Origin: an uncultured Bacilli bacterium
Lineage (GTDB): Bacteria > Bacillota_I > Bacilli_A > RF39 > UBA660
Reading direction: 5' to 3'
DNA length: 64,000 bases
Assembly: GCA_934088535.1 (NCBI GenBank)
Contig: CAKOJC010000001.1
Span: 11,345-75,344 of the forward strand
Positions 24,827 through 33,755 of the stretch are shown one piece after another. Position 1 is the stretch's first letter. Every line of letters begins with the position of its first letter. A program made the position numbers and the translations under genes. The notes below the pieces were generated by a model. That model searched no databases. It was not told the origin of the DNA and saw only the letters and a program-made list of their open reading frames with translations.

Positions 24827-25771
24827 ATGAAAAAGAACATAAAAGATGATATTGAAGAAGTAGAAGCAAAAGTTGAAAAAAAGGTTAATGAGAAAGTTAG
24901 TATACTTAGTAGAACACCTGAAAATATTAAGATAGCATTTCTTTTAAATTTAGTATTTTCCATTATAGAAGCCATAGGTGGATTACTTACTAACAGTATC
25001 TCAATTATATCTGATTCTCTACATAACTTAGGTGATTCTATTACTATTGGTATTACATACTTTTTTGAAAAGAAAAGTAAAAAACTTCCTAATAAGGAAT
25101 ATTCTTATGGATATTTAAGATATACTTTACTTGGTTCATTAATTGCTTCATTTATATTATTAGTTGGTAGTGTCGTTATTATTTATAATGTTGTTCCAAG
25201 ATTAATGACTCCACAAGAAGTTAATTATGATGCTATGATTATATTTGGTATATTTGGTCTTCTTATAAATTTATATGCTGCAATTAAAGTTATCAGAAGT
25301 AAAGAAAAAGATAAAAAGATTAATACTCATTTAATTGAAGATTCTGTTATTTGGTTATTCTTACTTATTGGTAGTATTTGCATTAAAGTATGGAATTTAA
25401 TTATTATAGATCCTATTTTATCATTGTTAATAGCAGTATATATTTTATATCAAGTCTATAAATACATGAGAAATATTTATAATATATTTATGGAAAAAGT
25501 ACCTAAGAATATAAAAGTAGATACTATTAAGAATGATATTGAAGAAAATGAAAATGTAGATAATGTTCATCATATACATATATGGTCTATGGATGGAGTT
25601 AATAATTATATGACAGCACATATACATTTAAATAAAGTACTTAGTGAGCAAGATATTATTAATGTTAAAAATAGTATTAAGAATAAGCTTAGAGAAGATA
25701 AGATAAGTCATATAACTTTAGAAGTAGAATATTTTAATGAAAAGTGTGATGAAGAAGAATGTAAGAACTAG
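24827..25771 (+). CDS. Cation diffusion facilitator (zinc/divalent metal exporter)
   Basis: A 314-aa protein with a charged N-terminal tail (~1-35), six membrane helices and a C-terminal cytosolic ferredoxin-like domain. Metal site residues appear in SDSLHNLGD (H-x3-D) and in HLIEDSVIW, where CDF proteins usually have HVLxD. The C-terminal domain carries VHHIHIWSMDG and ends with CDEEEC, a further possible metal ligand. It exports Zn2+ or related ions against a proton gradient. A terminator overlaps its stop codon. Confidence 0.9.
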   Translation: MKKNIKDDIEEVEAKVEKKVNEKVSILSRTPENIKIAFLLNLVFSIIEAIGGLLTNSISIISDSLHNLGDSITIGITYFFEKKSKKLPNKEYSYGYLRYTLLGSLIASFILLVGSVVIIYNVVPRLMTPQEVNYDAMIIFGIFGLLINLYAAIKVIRSKEKDKKINTHLIEDSVIWLFLLIGSICIKVWNLIIIDPILSLLIAVYILYQVYKYMRNIYNIFMEKVPKNIKVDTIKNDIEENENVDNVHHIHIWSMDGVNNYMTAHIHLNKVLSEQDIINVKNSIKNKLREDKISHITLEVEYFNEKCDEEECKN

Positions 25772-25795
25772 CATTAAGTTAGTTCTTTTTATTTA
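25763..25795 (+). terminator. Terminator of the cation efflux gene
   Basis: AAGAACTA at 25763-25770 pairs with TAGTTCTT at 25780-25787, followed by a T-rich run. The stop codon lies inside the stem. Confidence 0.75.
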
Positions 25796-25843
25796 TTTAT
25801 TTTTAATAATTTGCTACAATTATATTAGAATAAGGAGTTTAAA

Positions 25844-27367
25844 ATGAACGAAGAATATGATGTTATAGTAGTGGGTGCTGGTAATGGTGGTTTGATAGCT
25901 GCTTTAAATATTGCTTATAATGGAAAGAGTGTTTTAGTTTTAGAATCTAATAATACTTCTGGTGGACTTGCTACTAGTTTTGTTCGTGGTAGATTTGAGT
26001 TTGAAACTTCTTTAAGAGAACTTAATAATTTTGGTAATAAAAATAATGAAGGAGATATAAGAAAACTATTTGATAAATTTGAATTAAATAAAAAAATAGA
26101 ATGGATAGAAATTCCAGAAGCATATAAAATTGTTAAAACAGATAATCCTAAATGTGAATATGTTATACCATTTGGAACAGAAGAATTTATTAATAAAATG
26201 GTAGAAATAGAACCTGGATGTAAAGATAAAGTTATTGAATTTTTCGAGCTTGCTGAAGAAGTATATAATGGGTTTAACTACTTAAAAAATAATGATTGTG
26301 ATATAGAATTTCTTAAGAAAAATTATCCTAATTTCTTAAATGTATCTACGTATACCATGGATGAAGTTTTTAAGAAACTTAAACTTCCTAAAAAAATAGA
26401 AGAAATTATTGAATCTTATTGGATATATTTTGGTGTATCTTCTATAAATATGAATTTTGCTCACTATGTCTATTTCTTTTATCAATACATAACTAAGAAA
26501 GGATATATTCCTAAAAATAGAAGTCAAGAGATTTCTAATGCTATAGAGAACAAGATAATTAGTTATGGTGGTAAGATTTATTATAATGAATGTGTTAATA
26601 AAATATTAGTAGATAATAATAAAGTAATTGGTGTTACTACTAAGAAATGCAATACTTATAAGAGTAAACATATTATAGTTAATAGTAGTCCTTTGAATGT
26701 TTATGGTTCAATGATAGAAAATACTCCTGTTAATGCTATGAAACTTATTAATAGTAGAAAATTAGGTGCTACAGCATTTACTATATATTTGGGCCTAGAT
26801 AAAAGTATAAATGATATTGGTCTTAAGAATTATCAATACCTTATATATAATAGTTTAGATAGTAATGTTGAGTTTGAACATATGAAATCATTAGATTCTA
26901 ATACTATGATTGTTACTTGTTTAAACAATGCTATAAATGATGCTTCTATTGAAGGTACTTCTATAATAACTATAACCGCTTTATATTATGAAGATCCTTT
27001 TGATAAAGTATTAAAAGAAAGTAATTATTATGATTATAAAGAAAAAATTGCTAGCAAATTAATTAATAGATTAGAAACATCTTTAGAAGTAAATATTAAG
27101 GATCATGTTGAAGAATTAGAAATATCTACACCAATTACATATTCTAAGTATAATAATTCTCCTGATGGCTCTATTTATGGCTATATGCTTAATAATTATG
27201 ATTCAATAATTTCAAGAATAACTAATAAGAATGAAGACTATTTTATAGAAGGACTTAGATTATGTGGCTCTTACTCATACTATGGACATGGATATGATTC
27301 TACATATTTAAATGGTTATGAAATATCTAATAAGACACTAAAAGATATAGAAAAGGAGGATGAATAA
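25844..27367 (+). CDS. FAD-dependent oxidoreductase, phytoene desaturase-like
   Basis: A 507-aa protein. The N-terminal dinucleotide fold VIVVGAGNGGLIAALN (residues ~6-21) and LESNNTSGGLA (~38) bind FAD. The C-terminal segment includes LRLCGSYSYYGHGYDS, the second FAD contact. The overall layout is that of the CrtI/carotenoid isomerase/retinol saturase group, but no carotenoid genes are near. It shares one base (TAATG) with the following reductase gene, so electrons probably pass between the two proteins. Substrate unknown. Confidence 0.75.
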   Translation: MNEEYDVIVVGAGNGGLIAALNIAYNGKSVLVLESNNTSGGLATSFVRGRFEFETSLRELNNFGNKNNEGDIRKLFDKFELNKKIEWIEIPEAYKIVKTDNPKCEYVIPFGTEEFINKMVEIEPGCKDKVIEFFELAEEVYNGFNYLKNNDCDIEFLKKNYPNFLNVSTYTMDEVFKKLKLPKKIEEIIESYWIYFGVSSINMNFAHYVYFFYQYITKKGYIPKNRSQEISNAIENKIISYGGKIYYNECVNKILVDNNKVIGVTTKKCNTYKSKHIIVNSSPLNVYGSMIENTPVNAMKLINSRKLGATAFTIYLGLDKSINDIGLKNYQYLIYNSLDSNVEFEHMKSLDSNTMIVTCLNNAINDASIEGTSIITITALYYEDPFDKVLKESNYYDYKEKIASKLINRLETSLEVNIKDHVEELEISTPITYSKYNNSPDGSIYGYMLNNYDSIISRITNKNEDYFIEGLRLCGSYSYYGHGYDSTYLNGYEISNKTLKDIEKEDE

Positions 27368-28548
27368 TGAAGCAAATTAAAATATCATCTTTTCCTAATA
27401 AAGATATAAAGAATTTTAAAAATTTAAAAGATAATAGAGAGAAAATAATAAACAGAACAGAAAGTAAAAATGTAAATGGTGAATATATTGTTGATAAACT
27501 TGCTAAAAGTATACACCCTTCTTATCAAAAATTATTGATTAAAAATATTATTGAAGTTAACTCTAACACTAAGATTTTCTATTTTTGTAATGCTTTAGGT
27601 GATAAACTTGCTACATTTAGACCAGGTCAATATATTACATTAATGTTTCAATTTGATGATAAGTTTGTAAGCCGTCCCTACTCTTTATCTAGTTCTCCTA
27701 ATGATGCATTAAATAATGTTTATAGGATTAGCGTTACTAGAGTAAAAAATGGTATAGTTTCTAATTATATGTTAGATAATTTAGATATTGGGGATGTTAT
27801 AGATTCTTTGAGTCCTTCTGGTAATTTTTATCCATCTATTATAAGAGATAAAAAACAATTAGTTGGGATTGCTCGTGGTTATGGAATAAGTCCATTAGTT
27901 TCTATTGCTAAAAGTATAGAAGATAAGTCTCTTGATAAAGATTTAACAATATTTTATGAAGCAAATGGTGAAAATGAATTTATATATAAAGATGAACTTA
28001 ACAGATTAGACAATACAAGTAATAATATTAAAGTTATATTTATTAATAGAAATAATGCTAAAAATAGAATAACAGTAAATATGATTAAGAGTTTCGTTAC
28101 GGCTAAATTCACTGTGTTTGCTTGTGGTGATATAGATTTCTATAATGAGATAAAAAAGGAATTATCTGTTTTAAATCTTGGAAGAAAGGATTTAAGGCTT
28201 GAATGTAGTCATTCAATTGATGAAAATAAAAATCATATAAAAGAAGAAAATACTAATAGTAAAGCTCGTAAGGAATTTAATATAAAAGTATTTTCCAATA
28301 ACGAAGAATATAATGTTACTTGTGCAGAAGATCAAACTATATTATCAGCTCTTGAACTTAGTAATGTAAGAGTTAGAAGTAAATGCCGAAGTGGAGAATG
28401 TGGATACTGTCGAAGTTTACTTCTTTGGGGAAATGTTCGTGTTAAGGAAGGTGTTGAACATAGGCGAGCAGCAGACATAAAATTTAATTATATTCATCCA
28501 TGTTGTACTTATCCTACTAGTGATATAACTATTAAAATTGATAACTAA
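27367..28548 (+). CDS. Flavin/NAD(P)H reductase with C-terminal [2Fe-2S] ferredoxin domain
   Basis: A 393-aa protein. After a ~60-residue lysine-rich lead comes a ferredoxin-reductase FAD domain (FRPGQYITLMF, RPYSLSSSP), then an NAD(P) domain (LVGIARGYGISPL..., FACGDIDF), then a plant-type [2Fe-2S] domain with C340, C345, C348 and C379/C380. It should pass electrons from NAD(P)H through flavin and iron-sulfur to a partner, most likely the FAD enzyme encoded just upstream with a 1-bp overlap. Convergent terminator at 28548. Confidence 0.85.
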   Translation: MKQIKISSFPNKDIKNFKNLKDNREKIINRTESKNVNGEYIVDKLAKSIHPSYQKLLIKNIIEVNSNTKIFYFCNALGDKLATFRPGQYITLMFQFDDKFVSRPYSLSSSPNDALNNVYRISVTRVKNGIVSNYMLDNLDIGDVIDSLSPSGNFYPSIIRDKKQLVGIARGYGISPLVSIAKSIEDKSLDKDLTIFYEANGENEFIYKDELNRLDNTSNNIKVIFINRNNAKNRITVNMIKSFVTAKFTVFACGDIDFYNEIKKELSVLNLGRKDLRLECSHSIDENKNHIKEENTNSKARKEFNIKVFSNNEEYNVTCAEDQTILSALELSNVRVRSKCRSGECGYCRSLLLWGNVRVKEGVEHRRAADIKFNYIHPCCTYPTSDITIKIDN

Positions 28549-28577
28549 AAAAGAAGATTTTTGTTAATCTTCTTTTT
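28548..28577. terminator. Bidirectional terminator
   Basis: A 12-bp stem AAAAAGAAGATT (28548-28559) with AATCTTCTTTTT (28566-28577) between convergent genes. It includes the stop codon of the minus-strand gene. Confidence 0.8.
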
Positions 28578-29286
28578 CTATACCAAAGAATACTTTTTTA
28601 ATGTTCTCTAAATCTGGATAATTTTTACTATTTATACTTTTTAAAAAGGCCTTTCTATTATAATAAAGTGGTATTTTTTTAACCTTATTTTTCTTAGTAT
28701 CTATTATGTAATAATAAGTTGTATTATCTTTTCTACACCCACTACTACCTACTCCATAAAATTCTTTACCATTTATAAAGTCTATTCTGCCAGCATGTTC
28801 ATGACCATAAAATAAATAATCGCTATCTATCTTATCCATTTCTTTTATATATGTGTCATCTCTAAAAATACTTAAATGTTTAAATGGGTAAATATTTTTC
28901 TTTTCTAATAAGAAATGTATAAAAGTATATTTTTTATTGTTAATAAAAAGTTCATAAATTAATTTTTGTTCTTTTAATTTTTTTAGATTTTCTTTATATA
29001 ATGTTGTTGTTACCCATAAATTATGATTTTTTTTATTTATATTAGTATCTGGATCTATTGATACACCTTCAGTAGAATATAGTTCGTGGTTACCAAGTAT
29101 AAATATTACTTTTTCTTTAAAAAGTAAATCTAAACATTTGTTGGAATCAGGTCCTAAAGAGATAGCATCTCCTAAAAATATAGTTTTATCTATGTCTTTA
29201 CCTTTTATATCTTTTAAAATTGATTCTAACGCCTGATAGTTTCCATGTATATCAGAGAAAACTGCTATTTTCATATTATTCACCAT
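28564..29286 (-). CDS. Metallophosphoesterase
   Basis: A 240-aa calcineurin-like phosphoesterase. Metal ligands are in VFSDIHGNYQA (D-x-H), IFLGDAISLGPD (GD-x2), ILGNHELY (GNHE), then FIHF and YGHEHAG (GH-x-H). The set is complete, so an active enzyme is expected. It acts on a phosphodiester or phosphomonoester that cannot be told from sequence. The start may be MVNNMK or the second Met (codon 5). It stands alone as a transcript. Confidence 0.85.
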   Translation of the reverse strand: MVNNMKIAVFSDIHGNYQALESILKDIKGKDIDKTIFLGDAISLGPDSNKCLDLLFKEKVIFILGNHELYSTEGVSIDPDTNINKKNHNLWVTTTLYKENLKKLKEQKLIYELFINNKKYTFIHFLLEKKNIYPFKHLSIFRDDTYIKEMDKIDSDYLFYGHEHAGRIDFINGKEFYGVGSSGCRKDNTTYYYIIDTKKNKVKKIPLYYNRKAFLKSINSKNYPDLENIKKVFFGIEKED

Positions 29287-29386
29287 TTTAATTTTAACAT
29301 TTCTATTTAAAAAAGAAAATCTAAATATTTTTATTATATTATAACGTGTAAAGTTTTATTAAATATCTAATCTTGGCTATTTTAAA

Positions 29387-29395
29387 TGTTATAAT
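29387..29395 (+). promoter_or_regulatory. Extended -10 promoter
   Basis: TG at 29387-29388, one base, TATAAT at 29390-29395, 31 bases before the start at 29427. Confidence 0.5.
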
Positions 29396-29426
29396 ATAGT
29401 TGTTAAGGTTATATAGGGAGTATTTT

Positions 29427-30635
29427 ATGGATGTGAAGATGTCTTTAGCTACTAATATTAATAATGCTTTAAAATCCAATTTTATAATTGAGATGTTGAA
29501 AAGGAATTGGGAACAAAGTAAAAGCATTGATGTTTTAGGTAATTTACTAGGAGAAGTATATACTCATATGATTATTCATAAAGATGGCTATGGTTTTGAA
29601 TACTATATGAATCAAATGGAATCATTATATACTAAACTAGGGACTAAACAAATCAGTACTGAACAATTTGATGTTGAAAAAGCAAAAGTTATATCTTTTG
29701 TAATTTCTAGTAAACTTGGAATTGATGCATCAAAAGAACTTTCTAAAGAAGATACAGAGTCTATTAAAAGTTTTTATTTAAGAGAGTTTATTCAAAATGG
29801 TTATGTAACTCATTCATTTCCTGAAGCATACAATGAATCAATCATGACAAATGGTTTAATTGCAGACCCAAATAGTAGATCCAAAACTTCTGGTGAAGAA
29901 CAATGGGTTCAAGAAACATTTATGAATAAAGGTGTAGCTGCGTCTATTGGAGGATATCCTTATTATGGCGGAACTGGTATATATTATGAACACGATTATT
30001 CTAAAATTTTTCAACATGCTATATACTCACCAGAATGGTTTAGTTGGTTCACATCAGCTGATCACTTATTAAGTTTTCAAAGTATTCAGAATGCACCATA
30101 CATATTAAGAGATCAAAACGCTTGTAAAAGAAATGTTTTAGATTTGTGTTCTAATGCTGGATTATCCGAAAATGAAACAAATAGAGTTGTTGCATTCTAT
30201 CAGCAAAATTATGATAAATTTAGTTCTCCTAAACTTAATGTAGGATTAATATCAAAAAAATTAGTTGGTAAAGATGATATATCTAAGGCTGTTCCTGATA
30301 ATTTGGGGCTTATCGAAACTATAATTTATACTATGAGGGACAAGGCTTTTGAATACACGGAACATCAAGGAAATGTTTATTATGATACAATTAGTCCTTC
30401 TAATATTTTATTTACAAATATTCCTGAAGCTAATAAATATATAAGAGTTGAAAGTTATAATCGTGAATCTAAAGAGCATTTAACTAATCCTAAAAATAAT
30501 TATGCTATAATTAGAAGAGCAATTAAAAATAGCACTAGAATGAATCCTAAAATGGCTGAAAATGTTATGAAAATGAAGAAAATGCTAGAAAGAAAGATTC
30601 AAGAACTAGATAAGAAAGATTCAAGAACTAGATAA
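29427..30635 (+). CDS. Hypothetical protein, truncated by a tandem duplication
   Basis: The start is taken at ATG 29427, served by AGGGAG at 29415-29420, rather than TTG 29400. As it stands it encodes 402 aa and ends at TAA 30633-30635, inside the second copy of a 22-bp repeat. With a single copy the frame runs on to 30927 and gives 492 aa with a C-terminal membrane helix. The protein has no recognised domain. Noticeable segments are GGYPYYGGTGIYYEHDYS (~175) and a helical C-terminus (NPKMAENVMKMKKMLERKI). It is either an off-phase form of a variable gene or a recent mutant. The next fragment is annotated separately. Confidence 0.6.
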   Translation: MDVKMSLATNINNALKSNFIIEMLKRNWEQSKSIDVLGNLLGEVYTHMIIHKDGYGFEYYMNQMESLYTKLGTKQISTEQFDVEKAKVISFVISSKLGIDASKELSKEDTESIKSFYLREFIQNGYVTHSFPEAYNESIMTNGLIADPNSRSKTSGEEQWVQETFMNKGVAASIGGYPYYGGTGIYYEHDYSKIFQHAIYSPEWFSWFTSADHLLSFQSIQNAPYILRDQNACKRNVLDLCSNAGLSENETNRVVAFYQQNYDKFSSPKLNVGLISKKLVGKDDISKAVPDNLGLIETIIYTMRDKAFEYTEHQGNVYYDTISPSNILFTNIPEANKYIRVESYNRESKEHLTNPKNNYAIIRRAIKNSTRMNPKMAENVMKMKKMLERKIQELDKKDSRTR

Positions 30636-30645
30636 GAAAGATTCA
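30591..30645 (+). repeat. 22-bp tandem duplication (two full copies plus 11 nt)
   Basis: 30591-30612 and 30613-30634 are identical, and the first 11 bases repeat again at 30635-30645. The unit begins AGAAAGATTC and ends CTAGATA. As 22 is not a multiple of three, each gain or loss of a copy shifts the reading frame. Confidence 0.95.
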
Positions 30646-30726
30646 CAGTTAACTGCAGGTACAGAACTATATACATTTAAAAGAAATAAAGAACAAAGAA
30701 ATTTTTCTTCTCAAAATATAAATCAA

Positions 30727-30927
30727 ATGTCTGACATAAAAAGAGAAATATATGAAATTCAAACTAAAATAAATGAGGAACATAATTTATCGAGAAACAT
30801 CGAAGATAAAAGTGCAAAAACTCTTGGTAGATCATCTGAAGGATTTGCCAATAAATTAATACTTACTATTATTTCAATGTTTGTATCTTGTGCGTTATTT
30901 TTATTAATATATTTTTTATATAAATAG
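30727..30927 (+). pseudogene. C-terminal part of the split gene, with membrane helix
   Basis: A 66-aa frame (MSDIKREIYEIQTKINEEHN…) of coiled-coil character ending in one hydrophobic helix and a short basic end (YFLYK). It has no ribosome-binding site before ATG 30727. The frame is open upstream to the repeat and is exactly the one reached from 29427 if one 22-bp copy is removed. I therefore read it as the tail of the preceding gene and not as an independent protein. Confidence 0.7.
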
Positions 30928-30935
30928 AGGTTATT

Positions 30936-31550
30936 ATGAAAGAGAAAAATTATAATGAAATCATATTAGAAAGTTATAAAAAAGTTCAGGAATATGATCA
31001 AGTAATAAATAATAAATTATTAAATTTCTCAACAAATTGTATCTTTTTTGAAGAAATATCCAATCACAAATATGAAATACAAAAGAATATTAAATTAAAT
31101 AAAATTTACTTGCAAGGTTATGTTCTTGATTCTCCTGTTTGTAAGTACTTAAATGACAAATATAAACATAACTATTCTATTAATGAGTTACACGAATTTA
31201 TTAATATATATGAAAAAGAAAGTGGAAATGATCTTACATCTTACCATGATGCATTGAATTTATTTGAAGAAGCAAATAATCTAGAAGAATTAGTGGATAA
31301 TAAAATTAAATATGAAATTAGTATTGTTAAGAATTTTACCAATAAAATTCTAGATATAAATACTATAGAAAAAAGTAAATATCAGGATTTTTTTAATGAT
31401 GTTGAAAAGATAATTGTTAATGAGTATCTTAATAACAATTTAATTGATAATGATTGTTTGAAGTTAATTACTTTGATTATTAATGATATATTTAGTTACT
31501 TTATATTAGGAAATGTAGAAATTCCAAAAGAATATATAAACCACGAGTAA
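30936..31550 (+). CDS. Hypothetical protein
   Basis: A 204-aa soluble, Asn/Lys/Glu-rich, mostly helical protein. A zinc site is not apparent (only three Cys). It begins 9 bp after the stop of the split gene, with AGAGG before the ATG, so it belongs to the same transcript. A terminator overlaps its stop codon. No family is recognised. Confidence 0.6.
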   Translation: MKEKNYNEIILESYKKVQEYDQVINNKLLNFSTNCIFFEEISNHKYEIQKNIKLNKIYLQGYVLDSPVCKYLNDKYKHNYSINELHEFINIYEKESGNDLTSYHDALNLFEEANNLEELVDNKIKYEISIVKNFTNKILDINTIEKSKYQDFFNDVEKIIVNEYLNNNLIDNDCLKLITLIINDIFSYFILGNVEIPKEYINHE

Positions 31551-31569
31551 ATCTTACTCGCTTTTTTTC
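31544..31569 (+). terminator. Terminator overlapping the stop codon
   Basis: CGAGTAA at 31544-31550 pairs with TTACTCG at 31554-31560, followed by CTTTTTTT. Confidence 0.8.
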
Positions 31570-31571
31570 AT

Positions 31572-31599
31572 AAAAAAAAACTAACAAATTATGTTAGTT
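31572..31599 (-). terminator. Terminator of tRNA-Cys
   Basis: AACTAACA at 31579-31586 pairs with TGTTAGTT at 31592-31599. A T run follows on the minus strand. Confidence 0.75.
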
Positions 31600-31615
31600 C
31601 AATATTTATCAATTT

Positions 31616-31689
31616 TGGAGGAGCCAGTCGGATTTGAACCGACGATGGAGGTGTTGCAGACCTGTGCCTTACCACTTGGCTATGGCTCC
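31616..31689 (-). tRNA. tRNA-Cys (anticodon GCA)
   Basis: A 74-nt cloverleaf with encoded CCA: acceptor GGAGCCA/TGGCTCC, anticodon loop CTGCAAC (GCA), T-arm GTCGGTTCAAATCCGAC. It lies between convergent units and directly downstream of the surface cluster. Confidence 0.97.
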
Positions 31690-31719
31690 ACTGCATATAA
31701 TTATATCAAATTATATGCA

Positions 31720-33327
31720 TCATTTCAACACAAATGTGTATTTTGCACCACGAATTGTTAAAATTATTTCAATTTTATTAGCTTCTTCTAATTCTAATGG
31801 TACTTCTAAATAAACATATTCGCTATTGGATAGCTTGTTATTTATCTTAGTAATTTTTGCTGATTTATATTTGCCATATACTCTGTATTCTACTTTTCCA
31901 AAGCTAGTTATAATATCAGCGATATCTTTAACATATTTTTTTATATAAATATTATCATCTATTGTGGTTCTAGCTTTTAATCTTAATACTCCTACTTCAC
32001 CCTTACCCACTGTACTTGGTTTTATAATATTAGTATTTTTACTACAATTATCTTTTATACAATAATTATATGTTTCTTTAAATGTTTTATCAATTTCAAA
32101 TTCTGTTATTGTAGTACTACTTTCTTCTAACATACTTTTGTTAAAATTTACTTCTATAGGCAAATAATATTTGCCTATTTCTGTTTCTTTTGAATCTAAT
32201 TCTTGTGGTTTAATAATAATATCTTTATATTTAGTCTCAATGTTACCAAATTGAGTATCATCATAATTTTTAATTTTGAATATATATTCTTTTTTTACAC
32301 TTTCAGTAGGAACTTCAAATGCAACTATTATTGTTTCTGTTACTCCAGATCTTATTTCCATTGGTGAATATGACTTTCCTAAATCACTTAGTTGATTTTC
32401 AAGACCAAATGTTGGTAGTAATATATCATTATTATCTTCTAATCTATATGTTTCTCTTTGTAAATTATAACTACTCATTGTTTTATTATTTACTGTAAGT
32501 TTAACTATAATATATGACTTATCTTCTGATAAGGTATTTCCACTTAAATCTTTAGTAATAACATATGAATCAGTTATTTTATATGATAAATTATTTGCAA
32601 TAATCTCTTCATTTTCATTATAATTTACGTTGTATACTTTTAAATTTATAAATACAACTAATGATGTTATTAATACTATTATTGATGCGACTATAGTAAC
32701 GAAAAATTTATTTTCTAGAATAAAATATTTCGCTAGTCTAAAAAACTTTCTAATAAATCTTGCTGTTTTATAATTATTTTTTCCAAATACTACTTCTACT
32801 TCTTCATAGTCAGAAGTATCTATTTGTAATTCTTCTAAATCTTTTTTAAAATCAAATTGCCTTATATTAAAGCCTAGTGTTCTTCCTAAAATAATAAATA
32901 AGAATACTATTTGCGGAAGAAGAACTATTGCACTTATATCTCTAATAACTCTTATAGATTCAAAATTTAAACCAGTTTGTTCTAACCCATGAAATATGCC
33001 TAATATATATATAAAGTATACAAATAATAACAAATAATAGAGGCATAACCACATATATGTTTTTCTATCTTTATTTTTCATTGATAGAATAAAATAGATC
33101 AAGGCACTAAAAAGTACCGCTAAAATGGTAACTGCAAATAACAATACATCTGTATATTCTGATGCTAAAGTTGAAGATAATGTATAAGTATGATTAGTAG
33201 CGTAATCACTAAAAAATGTGTATATATCTAATGAACGTATACCTAGATATGCAAGCATGACAAAAAGAATACCATGTATCCATCTAAATTTTTTTATCAA
33301 GAAAGCATAAGGTTTCTTTATGATCAC
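31720..33327 (-). CDS. Multi-pass membrane protein with DUF4352-like outer domain
   Basis: GTG 33327 is chosen over an in-frame TTG at 33336 because AGGAG is then 9 bases away; this gives 535 aa. About four N-terminal helices (to ~residue 165) and another near 210-230 precede an extracellular beta-rich region. Residues ~240-350 (SYIIVKLTVNN..., an ETIIVAFEVP strand) resemble DUF4352-type domains. It is the last gene of the minus-strand surface cluster. The call as a membrane protein with an outer Ig-like part is firm; the family is tentative. Confidence 0.6.
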   Translation of the reverse strand: MIIKKPYAFLIKKFRWIHGILFVMLAYLGIRSLDIYTFFSDYATNHTYTLSSTLASEYTDVLLFAVTILAVLFSALIYFILSMKNKDRKTYMWLCLYYLLLFVYFIYILGIFHGLEQTGLNFESIRVIRDISAIVLLPQIVFLFIILGRTLGFNIRQFDFKKDLEELQIDTSDYEEVEVVFGKNNYKTARFIRKFFRLAKYFILENKFFVTIVASIIVLITSLVVFINLKVYNVNYNENEEIIANNLSYKITDSYVITKDLSGNTLSEDKSYIIVKLTVNNKTMSSYNLQRETYRLEDNNDILLPTFGLENQLSDLGKSYSPMEIRSGVTETIIVAFEVPTESVKKEYIFKIKNYDDTQFGNIETKYKDIIIKPQELDSKETEIGKYYLPIEVNFNKSMLEESSTTITEFEIDKTFKETYNYCIKDNCSKNTNIIKPSTVGKGEVGVLRLKARTTIDDNIYIKKYVKDIADIITSFGKVEYRVYGKYKSAKITKINNKLSNSEYVYLEVPLELEEANKIEIILTIRGAKYTFVLK

Positions 33328-33367
33328 ATTACCCAACTCCTATTATAAAAAGTATATCACGTTATAT

Positions 33368-33390
33368 AAAAAAAGACTAGTAGTTAGTCT
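33368..33390 (-). terminator. Terminator of the LysM gene
   Basis: AGACTA at 33374-33379 pairs with TAGTCT at 33385-33390. A T run follows on the minus strand. The LysM stop codon overlaps it. Confidence 0.6.
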
Positions 33391-33715
33391 ATTTTTTATA
33401 GTAAATCATTTGTCCTGGTAGTAAGTATATTGTTCTATTGTTATCTACTATATCTGACTCTTTTACGCCAAAAATATTACTTACATTATATAGTGTATCT
33501 CCATCTTTAGTAATATAATAACTAACATCTTTTTTTGGTATTAATAGTGTTTGTCCAGGATATATATAATCATCTAAATTTAATCCGTTTAGTTCAGCTA
33601 ATAACTTAGTATTTACATTAAACTCTTTAGAAATTTTATATAACGAATCCCCTTTCTTAATTTCATATAAAGTATAGAAAGGACTTTCTAATTCCTTAGT
33701 ATTATTATCTAACAT
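33389..33715 (-). CDS. Small protein of two LysM domains
   Basis: A 108-aa protein with two LysM modules: YEIKKGDSLYKISKEFNV... (residues ~17-60) and YYITKDGDTLYNVSNIFGV... (~64-106). It has no signal peptide or membrane helix. LysM modules bind peptidoglycan or related glycans. Without an export signal it might work inside the cell, for example during spore coat assembly, or leave by another route. AGGTGATT precedes the ATG. Confidence 0.85.
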   Translation of the reverse strand: MLDNNTKELESPFYTLYEIKKGDSLYKISKEFNVNTKLLAELNGLNLDDYIYPGQTLLIPKKDVSYYITKDGDTLYNVSNIFGVKESDIVDNNRTIYLLPGQMIYYKK

Positions 33716-33755
33716 ATAATCACCTAAAGTATTATATGTTTATACTTTTTAAGTG

